Of a stretch of DNA of 11,724 nucleotides, positions 1-6,634 are shown piece after piece (position 1 is the first letter of the stretch; every line of letters starts with the position of its first letter). The notes under the pieces were generated by a model. The model was not told the DNA's origin, searched no databases, and saw only the letters and a list, made by a program, of their open reading frames with translations. This stretch comes from Solirubrobacterales bacterium 70-9 (lineage in GTDB: Bacteria > Actinomycetota > Thermoleophilia > Solirubrobacterales > 70-9), in assembly GCA_001898095.1 (NCBI GenBank), contig MKSH01000052.1, forward strand, positions 6,798 through 18,521, in the 5' to 3' direction. Position numbers and translations under genes: made by a program.

Positions 1-1
1 C

Positions 2-1450
2 CAGACGCTGGCGACCGGTTGGGACGAAGTCCAGCGGCTGCTGTTCCGCGAATTCGTCGGCACCCTGCTGGTCAACACGGCGACGTTGGTCGTGGCCGGG
101 ACGATCGTCTGCGCCGTGCTCGGCGTCGCCGTCGCCTGGTTTGTCGAGTGCACCGACCTGCCGGGTCGCCGCGTCTGGGCGGTGCTGGCGGCGCTGCCGA
201 TCACCGTCCCGGCCTTCGTCACCAGCTACAGCTGGGTCTCGATCACGCCGGCGGTGCAGGGCTTCTGGGGCGCCACCGGGATCGTCACCCTCGCCTACTA
301 CCCGCTCGTCTACCTGCCGGTGGCCGCCGTCCTGCGCGGCACCGACCCGGCGCTGGAGGAGAGCGCCCGCTCGGTCGGGATGGGGCCATGGCGGACCTTC
401 TTCCGGGTCACCCTGCCGCAGATGCGGATCGCCCTGCTCGGCGGGATGCTGCTGGTCGCGGTCCACATGCTCTCCGAGTACGGCGCCTTCGCGATGCTGC
501 GCTTCCAGACCTTCACGACCGCGATCTACGACGAGTACAAGCTCAGCTTCGACGGCGCGGCGGCCTCGATGCTGGCCTCGGTGCTGGTGCTCTTCTGCCT
601 GGTGCTGCTCGTCGCCGAGCTGGGGGCGCGCGGGCGCGGGCGCTACGCCCGGGTCGACTCGGGGTCGGCGCGGCCGCCGACGCCGGCCCGCCTTGGTCGC
701 TCCCGCTGGGGCGTCCTCGCCGGCTTCGGGGGGCTGATCGGCCTCGCCCTCGGCCTGCCAATGGCGACGCTCGTCTACTGGGTCGCGGACGGCAGCTCGG
801 CCGGCATCGACCTCGCCGCCCTGCTCGCCGCAACCGGCACCTCCCTGAAGCTGGGGCTCGGCGCCGCACTCCTGACCACGCTCCTGGCGCTGCCGGTCTC
901 GGTCCTCGCGGTGCGTCACCCGAGCCGGCTGGCGACGGTGATCGAGCGCGCCACCTACCTGCCCTTCGCGCTGCCGGGGATCGTTATCGCGCTGGCGCTG
1001 ATCGTGCTCTCAATCCACTACCTCCCGGCGATCTACGGGACCACCCAGCTACTGATCGTCGCCTATGCGATCCTCTCGCTGCCACTGGCCCTGGTCGCCA
1101 CCCGGGCGGCGCTGGCACAGGCGCCGCCGGTCCATGAGGAGATGGCGCGCTCGCTCGGCTGCGGGCCGTTGACCGCGATGATCCGCGCCACCCTGCCGCG
1201 GATCCTGCCCGGCCTCGCCGCGGCCACAGCGCTCGTCTTCCTCGCGACCGTGACCGAGCTGACCGCGACCCTGCTGCTGGCGCCGATCGGCACCGAGACG
1301 CTGGCGACCGAGTTCTGGGCCAAGGCGTCGACCCTCTCCTACGGGGCGGCGGCACCCTACGCTGCACTGATGGTCGCGATCTCCGCCCTGCCCACCTACC
1401 TCCTGACCCGTCGCCTCGGTGGCGTCGTCGCGCCACCGGAGGAGCGATGA
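2..1450 (+). CDS. fbpB: Ferric-iron-type ABC transporter permease, two-domain (FbpB/AfuB-like), 5' partial
   Basis: This is a cytoplasmic-membrane permease that would pass a substrate, most likely Fe(III) delivered by a periplasmic-type binding protein, into the cell. The frame is open from base 2, so the start lies outside the window and 482 residues are visible. It has many hydrophobic segments and two copies of the EAA loop that contacts the ATPase: EESARSVGMGPWRTFFRVTLP (read as EESARSVGMG then PWRTFFRVTLP, near visible residues 119-139) and HEEMARSLGCGPLTAMIRA (about 378-396). Two fused MetI-like halves are typical of FbpB rather than of single-domain permeases. The stop overlaps the next gene by ATGA, so the two are co-translated. 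The binding protein is not seen and is probably upstream. Thiamine or phosphonate-type importers share this fold, so the substrate is inferred from the family and from the metal-related neighbours. Confidence 0.9.
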   Translation, partial: QTLATGWDEVQRLLFREFVGTLLVNTATLVVAGTIVCAVLGVAVAWFVECTDLPGRRVWAVLAALPITVPAFVTSYSWVSITPAVQGFWGATGIVTLAYYPLVYLPVAAVLRGTDPALEESARSVGMGPWRTFFRVTLPQMRIALLGGMLLVAVHMLSEYGAFAMLRFQTFTTAIYDEYKLSFDGAAASMLASVLVLFCLVLLVAELGARGRGRYARVDSGSARPPTPARLGRSRWGVLAGFGGLIGLALGLPMATLVYWVADGSSAGIDLAALLAATGTSLKLGLGAALLTTLLALPVSVLAVRHPSRLATVIERATYLPFALPGIVIALALIVLSIHYLPAIYGTTQLLIVAYAILSLPLALVATRAALAQAPPVHEEMARSLGCGPLTAMIRATLPRILPGLAAATALVFLATVTELTATLLLAPIGTETLATEFWAKASTLSYGAAAPYAALMVAISALPTYLLTRRLGGVVAPPEER

Positions 1451-2592
1451 GCCCTGCCACACCGCTCTCGGTCGCCGGCCTGAGCAAGGCCTTCGGCGAG
1501 GCGCCCGTGCTCTCCGGCCTGGACCTCGACGTCCCGGCCGGCAGCCTCACCGCGGTGCTCGGCCCCTCCGGCTGCGGCAAGACGACGCTGCTGCGGCTGC
1601 TCGGCGGCTTCGAGCGCGCCGACGGCGGCTCGATCCGGCTCGGCGGCCGGGTGCTCTGCGACGCCCGCACCCACCTCGCGCCGGAGCGGCGGGCGATCGG
1701 GTTCGTCCCTCAGGAGGGCGCCCTCTTCCCCCATCTCGACGTCGCCGCCAACGTCGGCTTCGGCCTCTCGCGGGCAGAACGCCGCGGCGGCCGGGTGCAG
1801 GACCTGCTGGCGCTCGTCGACCTCGAGGGCCTCGGCAAGCGCCTCCCCCACCAGCTCTCCGGCGGCCAGCAGCAGCGCGTCGCGCTGGCCCGGGCGCTGG
1901 CGCCCGAACCGGGCCTGGTGCTGCTCGACGAGCCCTTCGACGCGCTCGACGCCGCCCTCCGCGCCCAGGTGCGCGGCGAGGTCCGGGCGGCGCTGCGGGC
2001 GGCCGGCGCCACCGCCCTCCTGGTCACCCACGACCAGGAGGAGGCGCTCTCGCTGGCCGACAGCGTCGCCGTCATGCGCGGCGGGCGGATCGTCCAGGCC
2101 GCCGACCCGCAGACCATTTACCGCGACCCGGTCGACGCCGAGGTCGCGGCCTTCGTCGGCGAGGCGGTGCTACTTGAGGGCCGGCTCGACGGCGGCTACG
2201 TAGAGACCGCCCTTGGCCGGCTGCGGACCCGCGGCGCCGCCGCTGCCGATGGGAGTGGGGCAACGGTTCTGTTGCGACCGGAGCAGATCCTCTGTCAAGG
2301 CCCCGCAGCCGGCGGGCCCCGCGGTCTGGTGCTCTCGACTACGTTCTATGGCCACGACGCGACGGCTCGGATCGATCTCGGCGATCCCGGCTGCCGCAAG
2401 ATCGTCGCCCGTGCCGCCGGTCACCTACTGCCGCAAGCCGGCGACGCGGTCTCGGTCGCCGTCGAGGGGACCGCACTCGTCTTCCCCGCCGGCGACGACA
2501 GCCAGGGGCAAGGCGTCGAGCGCCGGCTCGCGCTTGCTGATGGTCGGCGATCGCGGTCGTCAGCGTGTGGTCGAAATGCCACCGGCTACTGA
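1447..2592 (+). CDS. fbpC: ABC transporter ATP-binding protein (FbpC-like)
   Basis: The 381-residue ATPase powers the permease encoded just upstream. Visible motifs are Walker A GPSGCGKT (39-46), the Q-loop glutamine at 89, signature LSGGQ (137-141), Walker B LVLLDEP (157-163), D-loop ALD (166-168) and switch histidine H195. DPQTIYRDP (220-228) leads into a C-terminal TOBE-like regulatory region with the RPE motif at 277-279. This layout is that of the FbpC/PotA importer ATPases. The start ATG at 1447 overlaps the permease stop (ATGA) and follows GGAGG at 1438-1442. The last 30 or so residues after VFPAGDD are Arg/Ser-rich and look like an unconserved tail. The assignment to iron follows from the pairing with a two-domain permease and is not proven by sequence alone. 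Confidence 0.92.
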   Translation: MSPATPLSVAGLSKAFGEAPVLSGLDLDVPAGSLTAVLGPSGCGKTTLLRLLGGFERADGGSIRLGGRVLCDARTHLAPERRAIGFVPQEGALFPHLDVAANVGFGLSRAERRGGRVQDLLALVDLEGLGKRLPHQLSGGQQQRVALARALAPEPGLVLLDEPFDALDAALRAQVRGEVRAALRAAGATALLVTHDQEEALSLADSVAVMRGGRIVQAADPQTIYRDPVDAEVAAFVGEAVLLEGRLDGGYVETALGRLRTRGAAAADGSGATVLLRPEQILCQGPAAGGPRGLVLSTTFYGHDATARIDLGDPGCRKIVARAAGHLLPQAGDAVSVAVEGTALVFPAGDDSQGQGVERRLALADGRRSRSSACGRNATGY

Positions 2593-2625
2593 AGCGGACC
2601 CACATCCGACTGCCCCAGCTGATTC

Positions 2626-3351
2626 TCAGATCGCGCCCTCCAGCGCGAACAGGGCAATAAAGCCGACGAAGAACATCGCCGTCAGAAGCGGCGTCTCGGG
2701 GCCCTCGTGAGCCTCGACCAGCAGCTCCTCGGTGACCAGGTAGAGCAGCGCGGCGGCGCCGAAGGCGAGCACACCGGCGAGCAAGTCGGCGGGAGCGCCG
2801 GCAAGCAGCGCCGCGCCTCCGATCGCCCCCACAGCGACGCTGAGCGAGAGCAGGGAAGGAATCGCCGCCGCCCGGAATCGCGGCTCACCTGCCTTGGTCA
2901 GGCCGGCCGACATCGCCAGGGCAAGGAACAGCACCTCGAGCGTCAGGGCGATCGTGAGCACCCGGCCCTGGCTGGCGCCCAGGGTGACGCCGATGCCGAC
3001 GAGCAGGCCGTCGATCAGGAGGTCGATGCCGATGGTGACAAGTAAGGCGATCGGCAGTGTCGGCCCTTCTTTCGCCGCTTGCTCGGCTCGCTCGGCAAAC
3101 CTGCGCAGCACGAGCAGCACGATGACGCCGATCGAGAACCCGGCGACTACCGGCACCAGAGACTGATCGCGAATGTCGGGAAGAACCTCTCCCGCGACGG
3201 CCGCAAAGACGACCCCGGCGGCGAAGTGCTGGATCGCGCCAGTGGTCTTGGCCCCGGGCGGCCGCCAGGCCGCGAGGGTCGCCCCGATCACGGCTGCGGC
3301 GACCGGAAAGAGGACGAGCAGCGAAGCCTTGGCGACGACTCCGTCGCCCAC
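2626..3351 (-). CDS. ZIP-family metal transporter
   Basis: The 241-residue integral membrane protein (from GTG at 3351) has about eight hydrophobic segments in the ZIP order. Family-like landmarks are QHFAAGVVFAAVAGEVLPD (41-59), with H42 and E55, and IGIDLLIDGLLVGIG (107-121), which is ZIP helix 4 with Asp where the classical HNxxDG motif has His-Asn. Next is the helix 5 position LTLEVLFLALA (137-147), with E139 and no preceding His, then TEELLVEAHE (207-216). ZIP proteins move Zn, Fe or other divalent ions into the cytoplasm; the carboxylate-rich site here may shift specificity. I chose GTG 3351 because AGGAGG lies 12 bases upstream and overlaps the stop of the ATPase remnant. An ATG at 3402 in the same frame would run over that remnant with a non-membrane Arg-rich leader. 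The gene is convergent with fbpC, with a 33-base gap. Confidence 0.85.
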   Translation of the reverse strand: MGDGVVAKASLLVLFPVAAAVIGATLAAWRPPGAKTTGAIQHFAAGVVFAAVAGEVLPDIRDQSLVPVVAGFSIGVIVLLVLRRFAERAEQAAKEGPTLPIALLVTIGIDLLIDGLLVGIGVTLGASQGRVLTIALTLEVLFLALAMSAGLTKAGEPRFRAAAIPSLLSLSVAVGAIGGAALLAGAPADLLAGVLAFGAAALLYLVTEELLVEAHEGPETPLLTAMFFVGFIALFALEGAI

Positions 3352-3363
3352 GGGAGCGAACGA

Positions 3364-3369
3364 CCTCCT
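3364..3369 (-). promoter_or_regulatory. Ribosome binding site deciding the ZIP start
   Basis: AGGAGG on the minus strand overlaps the TAG stop (3368-3370) of the P-type ATPase remnant and lies 12 bases before GTG 3351. It supports that start over the upstream ATG at 3402, and it suggests the ZIP gene was once translated directly behind the ATPase gene. Confidence 0.5.
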
Positions 3370-3436
3370 ACGTCGAGCTGCGCCGCAGGAGGCGCAGGGC
3401 ATTGAGGGTGACGAGGAGGGTCATCCCCATGTCGGC
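3368..3436 (-). pseudogene. 3' remnant of a heavy-metal P1B-type ATPase
   Basis: The minus strand reads ADMGMTLLVTLNALRLLR followed by RSST and a TAG stop (22 codons). This is the characteristic last helix of ZntA/CadA/CopA-type heavy-metal ATPases, whose C-termini commonly read like GDMGATLLVTLNGLRLLR. Upstream of codon GCC (3434-3436) the same frame turns into Arg/Ser-rich nonsense (TSSPRRARRRCS), and no phosphorylation DKTGT or hinge motif is present. Only the 3' end survives, so a deletion or recombination removed the rest. It sits directly before the ZIP gene on the same strand, so an ATPase-ZIP operon probably existed here. The protein match is from recognition of the family C-terminus, over a short stretch. 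Confidence 0.65.
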
Positions 3437-3651
3437 CGTCGAGCATCGTCTTCGAGCTCTGCGCGGTGAAGAAGTCGCCGCGGTCGACGACGACCTTCGG
3501 CCAGACCTCGAGCACGCCGCTGGTGCCGTGCACACCGGAGACCCTGGCGAGCATGCCCCGCAGCACGCCGCGGTCGATCAGCGCGGTGCGGATCTGGTTG
3601 CGACGCGCGCCCGGGTTCTGGCGCCCTCTCCCGGAGCGCCCGCACTTTCAC
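3437..3651 (-). pseudogene. Broken coding fragment, unknown product
   Basis: A stretch with strong G/C third positions reads in one minus frame as RNQIRTALIDRGVLRGMLAR, followed by VSGVHGTSGVLEVWPKVVV and DRGDFFTAQSSKTMLDG. It has no start of its own in that frame; a TGA closes it at 3650-3648. A GTG at 3651 with GGAGGG three bases upstream opens a second frame reading MKVRALRERAPEPG. The two can be joined only by a frameshift near 3600-3615. At its 3' end it runs into the ATPase remnant in a third frame, exactly where ADMG begins. I do not recognise the family. It may be the other side of the deletion that destroyed the ATPase gene. The composition and amino-acid plausibility argue for former coding sequence, but this is not certain. 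Confidence 0.35.
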
Positions 3652-3716
3652 ACGCCCTCCATGATCGCTCGCGATCGTATCCCGTCGCACCGGACACATC
3701 GGGTATCCGGCCATCG

Positions 3717-3741
3717 CCGGGGGCCGTGCCTAGGCCGCCGG
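3717..3741 (-). terminator. Possible hairpin over the DUF3105 stop codon
   Basis: CCGGGGGCC (3717-3725) and GGCCGCCGG (3733-3741) can pair with one mismatch in nine around a 7-base loop that contains the TAG stop (3730-3732). No T-tract follows. It could end or shield the DUF3105 transcript, but GC-rich DNA often shows such pairings by chance. Confidence 0.25.
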
Positions 3742-4509
3742 ATTGGCCGGCGTCGGCCCGTTGAATGGGAAGGCTTCTGGCGGCTCGCCGCCGTATTTGC
3801 CCCAGGTTTCCTTGCCGAAGTCGCGGATCGCGTCCTCGGTGATAGCTCCCTTGTAGGTCTTGCAGCCGATCAGGTTGGTCCAGGTGGTCGCCGCCACCTG
3901 GTAGGGCATCTTCCCGTTCGGGAAGAGCAGCGTCGCCGAGTACATCGTGTCGTAGAGCCCCTTCAGCGCCAACTGGTCTTTTTCGGGCAGGCTGGGCGAG
4001 TATTGGATCTCCATCCGGCCGTGCTCGAGCGAGTGGACGAAGTCGATTTCTTCGGGCATCTGCGAATAGGCGCCGTCGGCCTGCTGGTAGGGAGGTTCGA
4101 CATGGGGGCCGGAGGTCGGCGGATTCGTTTCGTAGGGCGGCGTCGGCGAGCCCGGTGCGATGTGTTCATTCCCCTCGTCGGGGAGGCCGAGACGAAGGGT
4201 GCAGCCGGCCTGCCTGGCGGCGGTCTTCAGGTCGGTGACCTTGACCGGTTGCGGCGCCGTGCCGCTGCGCCCGTCCGGCGGGACCCCGTTGGTCGAGCCC
4301 GATTCGACGTTGATGTGCGACGCGCCGCTGGTGCCGCCACCCCCGCTGGACACCGCCACCACGACGATCACGGCGATGATCACGGCGACGACGACGCCGG
4401 CCACGGCGGTGCCGATCACCACCCGTTTACGCTCGGTCGCGCGCTGCCGCTCTTCTTTCTCCACGCGGAGCCGGCGGAGCCGTTCTTTCTCTTCCTTGCG
4501 GCTGGCCAT
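3730..4509 (-). CDS. DUF3105 membrane-anchored protein
   Basis: The 259-residue protein has a highly charged cytoplasmic N-terminus (1-29, Lys/Arg/Glu-rich and probably helical), one membrane helix (about 30-54), a Gly/Ser linker and an extracytoplasmic DUF3105 domain. Hallmarks are NPPTSGPH (129-136) and VHSLEHGR (158-165), with further histidine H116 and cysteines C103 and C216 that could form a disulfide. The length and single anchor are usual for the family, whose function is not established; conserved His residues make metal binding conceivable. The ATG at 4509 directly abuts a TACTATGCCGCGTAGCAC element, leaving a leader of only a few bases and no Shine-Dalgarno, so translation is probably near-leaderless. 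It lies 84 bases downstream of the methyltransferase gene but carries its own promoter. The N-terminal design matches that of the protein at 6635-7282. Confidence 0.85.
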   Translation of the reverse strand: MASRKEEKERLRRLRVEKEERQRATERKRVVIGTAVAGVVVAVIIAVIVVVAVSSGGGGTSGASHINVESGSTNGVPPDGRSGTAPQPVKVTDLKTAARQAGCTLRLGLPDEGNEHIAPGSPTPPYETNPPTSGPHVEPPYQQADGAYSQMPEEIDFVHSLEHGRMEIQYSPSLPEKDQLALKGLYDTMYSATLLFPNGKMPYQVAATTWTNLIGCKTYKGAITEDAIRDFGKETWGKYGGEPPEAFPFNGPTPANPAA

Positions 4510-4546
4510 GTGCTACGCGGCATAGTACTCAAGCCGGTCGTACTAT
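4510..4546 (-). promoter_or_regulatory. DUF3105 promoter with operator-like repeats (site A)
   Basis: On the minus strand, TACTATGCCGCGTAGCAC ends directly at the ATG of the DUF3105 gene. It matches site B before the gene at 6635 in 17 of 18 bases. TACTAT fits a -10 box. A perfect 7-bp inverted repeat, ATAGTAC (4522-4528) and GTACTAT (4540-4546), with an 11-base spacer, covers the promoter. BlaI/MecI-type repressors are known to bind dyads rich in TACTA/TAGTA, so this is a candidate operator for the nearby blaI product. I find no clear -35 box. Confidence 0.5.
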
Positions 4547-4593
4547 CGCGTGCGGGAGGAGGAGGACCAGACCGCAGGAGTCGGGCTGCCTCC

Positions 4594-5238
4594 CTAGCCG
4601 GGCTTGCGCGCCGCCACCCGCTCGACGATCCCCCACTTCGAGCGCTCCAGCTCGGTGACCTCGAAGCCGGCGGCGTCGAGGTACTCGAGCGGTTCCCGGG
4701 TCAGGTGGTCGCCCTCGAAGCGGATCGTCAGCGGCTCGATCGTCCGCTGCACCGCGCGCACCGCCCGCACCGGGCTGCGGACGTGCTCGAGCAACGCGAA
4801 GAGCCCGCCCGGGCGCAGGACGCGGAAGACCTCGCGGGCCGCGGCGCCGGGGTCGGGGATCGTGCAGAAGGCGAGGGTGCAGAGGACGCTGTCGAAGCTC
4901 GCGTCGGGAAAGTCGAGCGCCTGTGCGTCACCCACGCGGAGGTTCGCCTCGCGGTTGAGCGCCGTCGCCCGCTGCTTCGCGATCGCCAGCATCTCCGGCG
5001 CCAGCTCGATCCCGGTCAGGCTCACCTCCACGCGGTGCAACGGCAGGTTGCGCCCGGTGCCGACCGCGATCTCCAGCACCTCGCCCTCGAGGCGCGAGCA
5101 CGCCCACTCGCGTCCGCCGACGAAGAGCACCCGGTCGAAGAAGTCCATCTGGCGGTCGTAGCGCGGCGCCTCCTTGTCCTGAAGGGCGCGGATGCGCTCC
5201 GTCTCCTCCCGCGTGGTGTCGGGGGTCGGCTCAGCCAT
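4594..5238 (-). CDS. Class I SAM-dependent methyltransferase
   Basis: The 214-residue soluble enzyme is of the UbiE/Methyltransf_11 type and uses S-adenosylmethionine; its substrate is unknown. Motif I is VLEIAVGTGRN (54-64). The acidic residue that binds the ribose follows in GIELAPEML (76-84). GDAQALDFPDASFD (103-116) covers the adenine-contact region, and VFRVLRPGGLFALLEHV is the typical post-motif. The ATG at 5238 overlaps the end of the M56 peptidase gene by eight bases (ATGGCTGA), so the two are probably translationally coupled. An in-frame ATG at 5268 would add ten Gly/Ala-rich residues and overlap further, and neither start has a strong ribosome site. It is the third gene of the blaI operon. 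A methyltransferase there is unusual and its link to the sensor pair is open. Confidence 0.85.
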   Translation of the reverse strand: MAEPTPDTTREETERIRALQDKEAPRYDRQMDFFDRVLFVGGREWACSRLEGEVLEIAVGTGRNLPLHRVEVSLTGIELAPEMLAIAKQRATALNREANLRVGDAQALDFPDASFDSVLCTLAFCTIPDPGAAAREVFRVLRPGGLFALLEHVRSPVRAVRAVQRTIEPLTIRFEGDHLTREPLEYLDAAGFEVTELERSKWGIVERVAARKPG

Positions 5239-6187
5239 CGGCCCAGCTGCGCCGCCGCCGCAGGGCATGGCCGGAGAGGAGCAGCGCGGCTATCGCGAGG
5301 GTCGCAGGACCGCAGATCATCAGCCCGGCACAGGCCGCGGCGAGGAGCAAGGGCACCTGCATGTTGGGATCGAGGATGCCATGCCAGATCGAGAAGCTCG
5401 CCGCCGCCAGCGCCGCGAGCACGAGGAGGCTGCGCGCCATCGGCGAGCTCGGGAGCCGCCAGCGTGTCACCTCGGGATCGCCCATCAGGTGGTCGATGCG
5501 CTCGGGGGCCAGGCCGACGACCACGGCCGGCCGCGCGGAGGACTCCGAGAACTTGAGCAGGGCGGCGGCGAGCGGGGCGCGGCTGCCGCTCGCCGCCACC
5601 GCTGCCTCGTCGGCCGCAAGCTCGCCGAGCGCGGCATAGCGCTCGCTGCTGCGGCCCAGGATCGGGATGAAGAAGAGCGCGTCGGCGAGGGCGCGCGCCG
5701 CGAGCAGGCGCAGCGGGTCATGGCGGCGCGCGTGGTGGGACTCGTGGGCGAGGACGGCACGCAGCTCGGCTGGCTCGAGTTGCGCTACCGCACCGCGGCT
5801 CAGATAGATCTGCGGGCGCAGGTAGCCGGCGCAGAAGGCGCGCGGCTCGGAAGAGTCGATCAGCCGGCAGCCGACCCCCTCGATCTCGACCGACTCGGCG
5901 CTCGGTCGCTGGGCGGCCAGGTAGCGTCGGCTGGCGCGAAGCTGGCGGCGAAGCGAGCGCGTTCCGAGGCCGACGGCGGCCAGCGTGAGCACGGCGATCG
6001 AGAGCCCGAGCAGCGAGGCGGGCCCGCCCGCACCGAGCCAGTTTTCGCAGGCCGCCGAGATCGCCTGCGAGCTCGGGACGGCGAGGCTCTGCCTGGTGAC
6101 GATCAGCGTCGCGGCGGCGCCGAGGAGGACCGCCGCCAGCGTCGCGAGCGCCAGGTGCAGCAGGTAGAGCCTCCCGGCGCCGCGCAT
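5231..6187 (-). CDS. M56-family (BlaR1-like) membrane metallopeptidase without a sensor domain
   Basis: The 318-residue protein has N-terminal membrane helices (about 8-30 and 56-75) and a cytoplasmic zinc-protease region with HESHH (148-152, the HExxH motif). ELAAD follows at 189-193 with the expected third ligand and downstream Asp, and two to three further helices lie at about 248-305. In BlaR1/MecR1 this protease activates and leads to cleavage of BlaI/MecI repressors, but those proteins also carry a penicillin-binding sensor of about 250 residues. None is present here, and the protein ends shortly after the last helix (RRRRSWADG). Its signal must therefore come through the membrane part or a partner. 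The ATG overlaps the blaI stop by one base (TGATG), giving a tight operon with the repressor it presumably controls. Confidence 0.88.
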   Translation of the reverse strand: MRGAGRLYLLHLALATLAAVLLGAAATLIVTRQSLAVPSSQAISAACENWLGAGGPASLLGLSIAVLTLAAVGLGTRSLRRQLRASRRYLAAQRPSAESVEIEGVGCRLIDSSEPRAFCAGYLRPQIYLSRGAVAQLEPAELRAVLAHESHHARRHDPLRLLAARALADALFFIPILGRSSERYAALGELAADEAAVAASGSRAPLAAALLKFSESSARPAVVVGLAPERIDHLMGDPEVTRWRLPSSPMARSLLVLAALAAASFSIWHGILDPNMQVPLLLAAACAGLMICGPATLAIAALLLSGHALRRRRSWADG

Positions 6188-6576
6188 CAGGGGCCTTTGG
6201 CGAGCTTTCGTAGCTCGGCGCGGCGTTTGGGGTCGAGGGTGCCGAGCTGGCGGGCGAAGTGGGCGAGGGCGAGGTCGCCGTAGTCGGCGACCAGCTCGTC
6301 GACCCGGTTCTGCGCCCGTGCCTCCAGGTACTCCTCGCGGCTCATCTTCGGGCGGTAGACGTGGGTCTTGCCCCGCTTTCGCCGTCGCAGCAGGCCCTTT
6401 TTCTCGAGCCGCGTCATGATCGTCATGATCGTCGTGTAGGCGCGCTGCTTGCGCCCGGAGTTGAGCGCTTCGAGGATGTCGCGGACGGTCGCCTCCTCGC
6501 GCTCCCAGACCTCCTCCATGACCTCCGACTCGAGCTCATGCAGCGGGGGCGGTCCTGAGTTTTGTCCTGCGGCCAT
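6187..6576 (-). CDS. blaI: BlaI/MecI/CopY-family transcriptional repressor
   Basis: The 129-residue winged-helix repressor has an N-terminal DNA-binding domain (about 11-76), recognition region AYTTIMTIMTRLEKKGLL (46-63), wing RRRKRGKTHVYRP (64-76) and a C-terminal dimerisation helix (about 80-129). There is no cysteine in the whole protein, so it lacks the metal-binding CxC motifs of copper-sensing CopY and fits BlaI/MecI better. In staphylococcal BlaI, proteolysis cuts at an Asn-Phe bond in the C-terminal part; HF at 106-107 is the only comparable place and is my guess. The gene starts close to a -10-like TAGACT (6588-6583, minus), leaving essentially no leader. It heads an operon with the M56 peptidase and methyltransferase genes and is divergent from the His/Cys-rich pair, with shared operator-like repeats between them. 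Confidence 0.93.
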   Translation of the reverse strand: MAAGQNSGPPPLHELESEVMEEVWEREEATVRDILEALNSGRKQRAYTTIMTIMTRLEKKGLLRRRKRGKTHVYRPKMSREEYLEARAQNRVDELVADYGDLALAHFARQLGTLDPKRRAELRKLAKGP

Positions 6577-6582
6577 TGGCGA

Positions 6583-6623
6583 AGTCTACTAAGCTGAAAG
6601 TCATCTACTATGCTGCGTAGCAC
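6583..6623. promoter_or_regulatory. Divergent blaI / 6635-gene promoter region with direct repeats (site B)
   Basis: Two near-identical repeats lie 19 bases apart in the same direction: TCTACTAAGCTG (6585-6596) and TCTACTATGCTG (6604-6615), 11 of 12 identical. The first overlaps TAGACT, a -10-like box for leaderless blaI on the minus strand. The second contains TACTAT (6606-6611), a -10-like box for the plus-strand gene at 6635. CTACTATGCTGCGTAG (6605-6620) also has dyad ends CTAC and GTAG. Binding of one repressor to both repeats would shut both directions, the usual autoregulation of BlaI proteins. The promoter assignments are inferred from spacing. Confidence 0.55.
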
Positions 6624-6634
6624 TTGAGGGGACG

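Noticed and set aside
2..85. Start of the permease at codon 86
   Set aside because: The frame stays open to the window edge and upstream codons (QTLATGWDEVQRLLFREFVG) continue typical permease sequence, so the gene is cut by the window.
3663..3676. GATCGC-TC-GCGATC palindrome
   Set aside because: It is short, with a two-base loop, and of common composition in GC-rich DNA. It has no position relative to a gene that gives it a role.
3466..5556. 696-codon plus-strand open frame
   Set aside because: It lies opposite the DUF3105, methyltransferase and part of the M56 genes, which have clear family motifs. Its product is Arg/Ala-rich without motifs, a usual shadow in GC-rich DNA.
5192..6283. 363-codon plus-strand open frame opposite the M56 gene
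   Set aside because: It is rich in Arg, Gly and Glu with no motif, whereas the opposite strand has the HESHH protease site and membrane helices.
6187..6576. Calling the repressor CopY
   Set aside because: It has no cysteine at all, so the CopY metal-binding motif is missing. It also sits in an operon with an M56 peptidase gene, as BlaI does.
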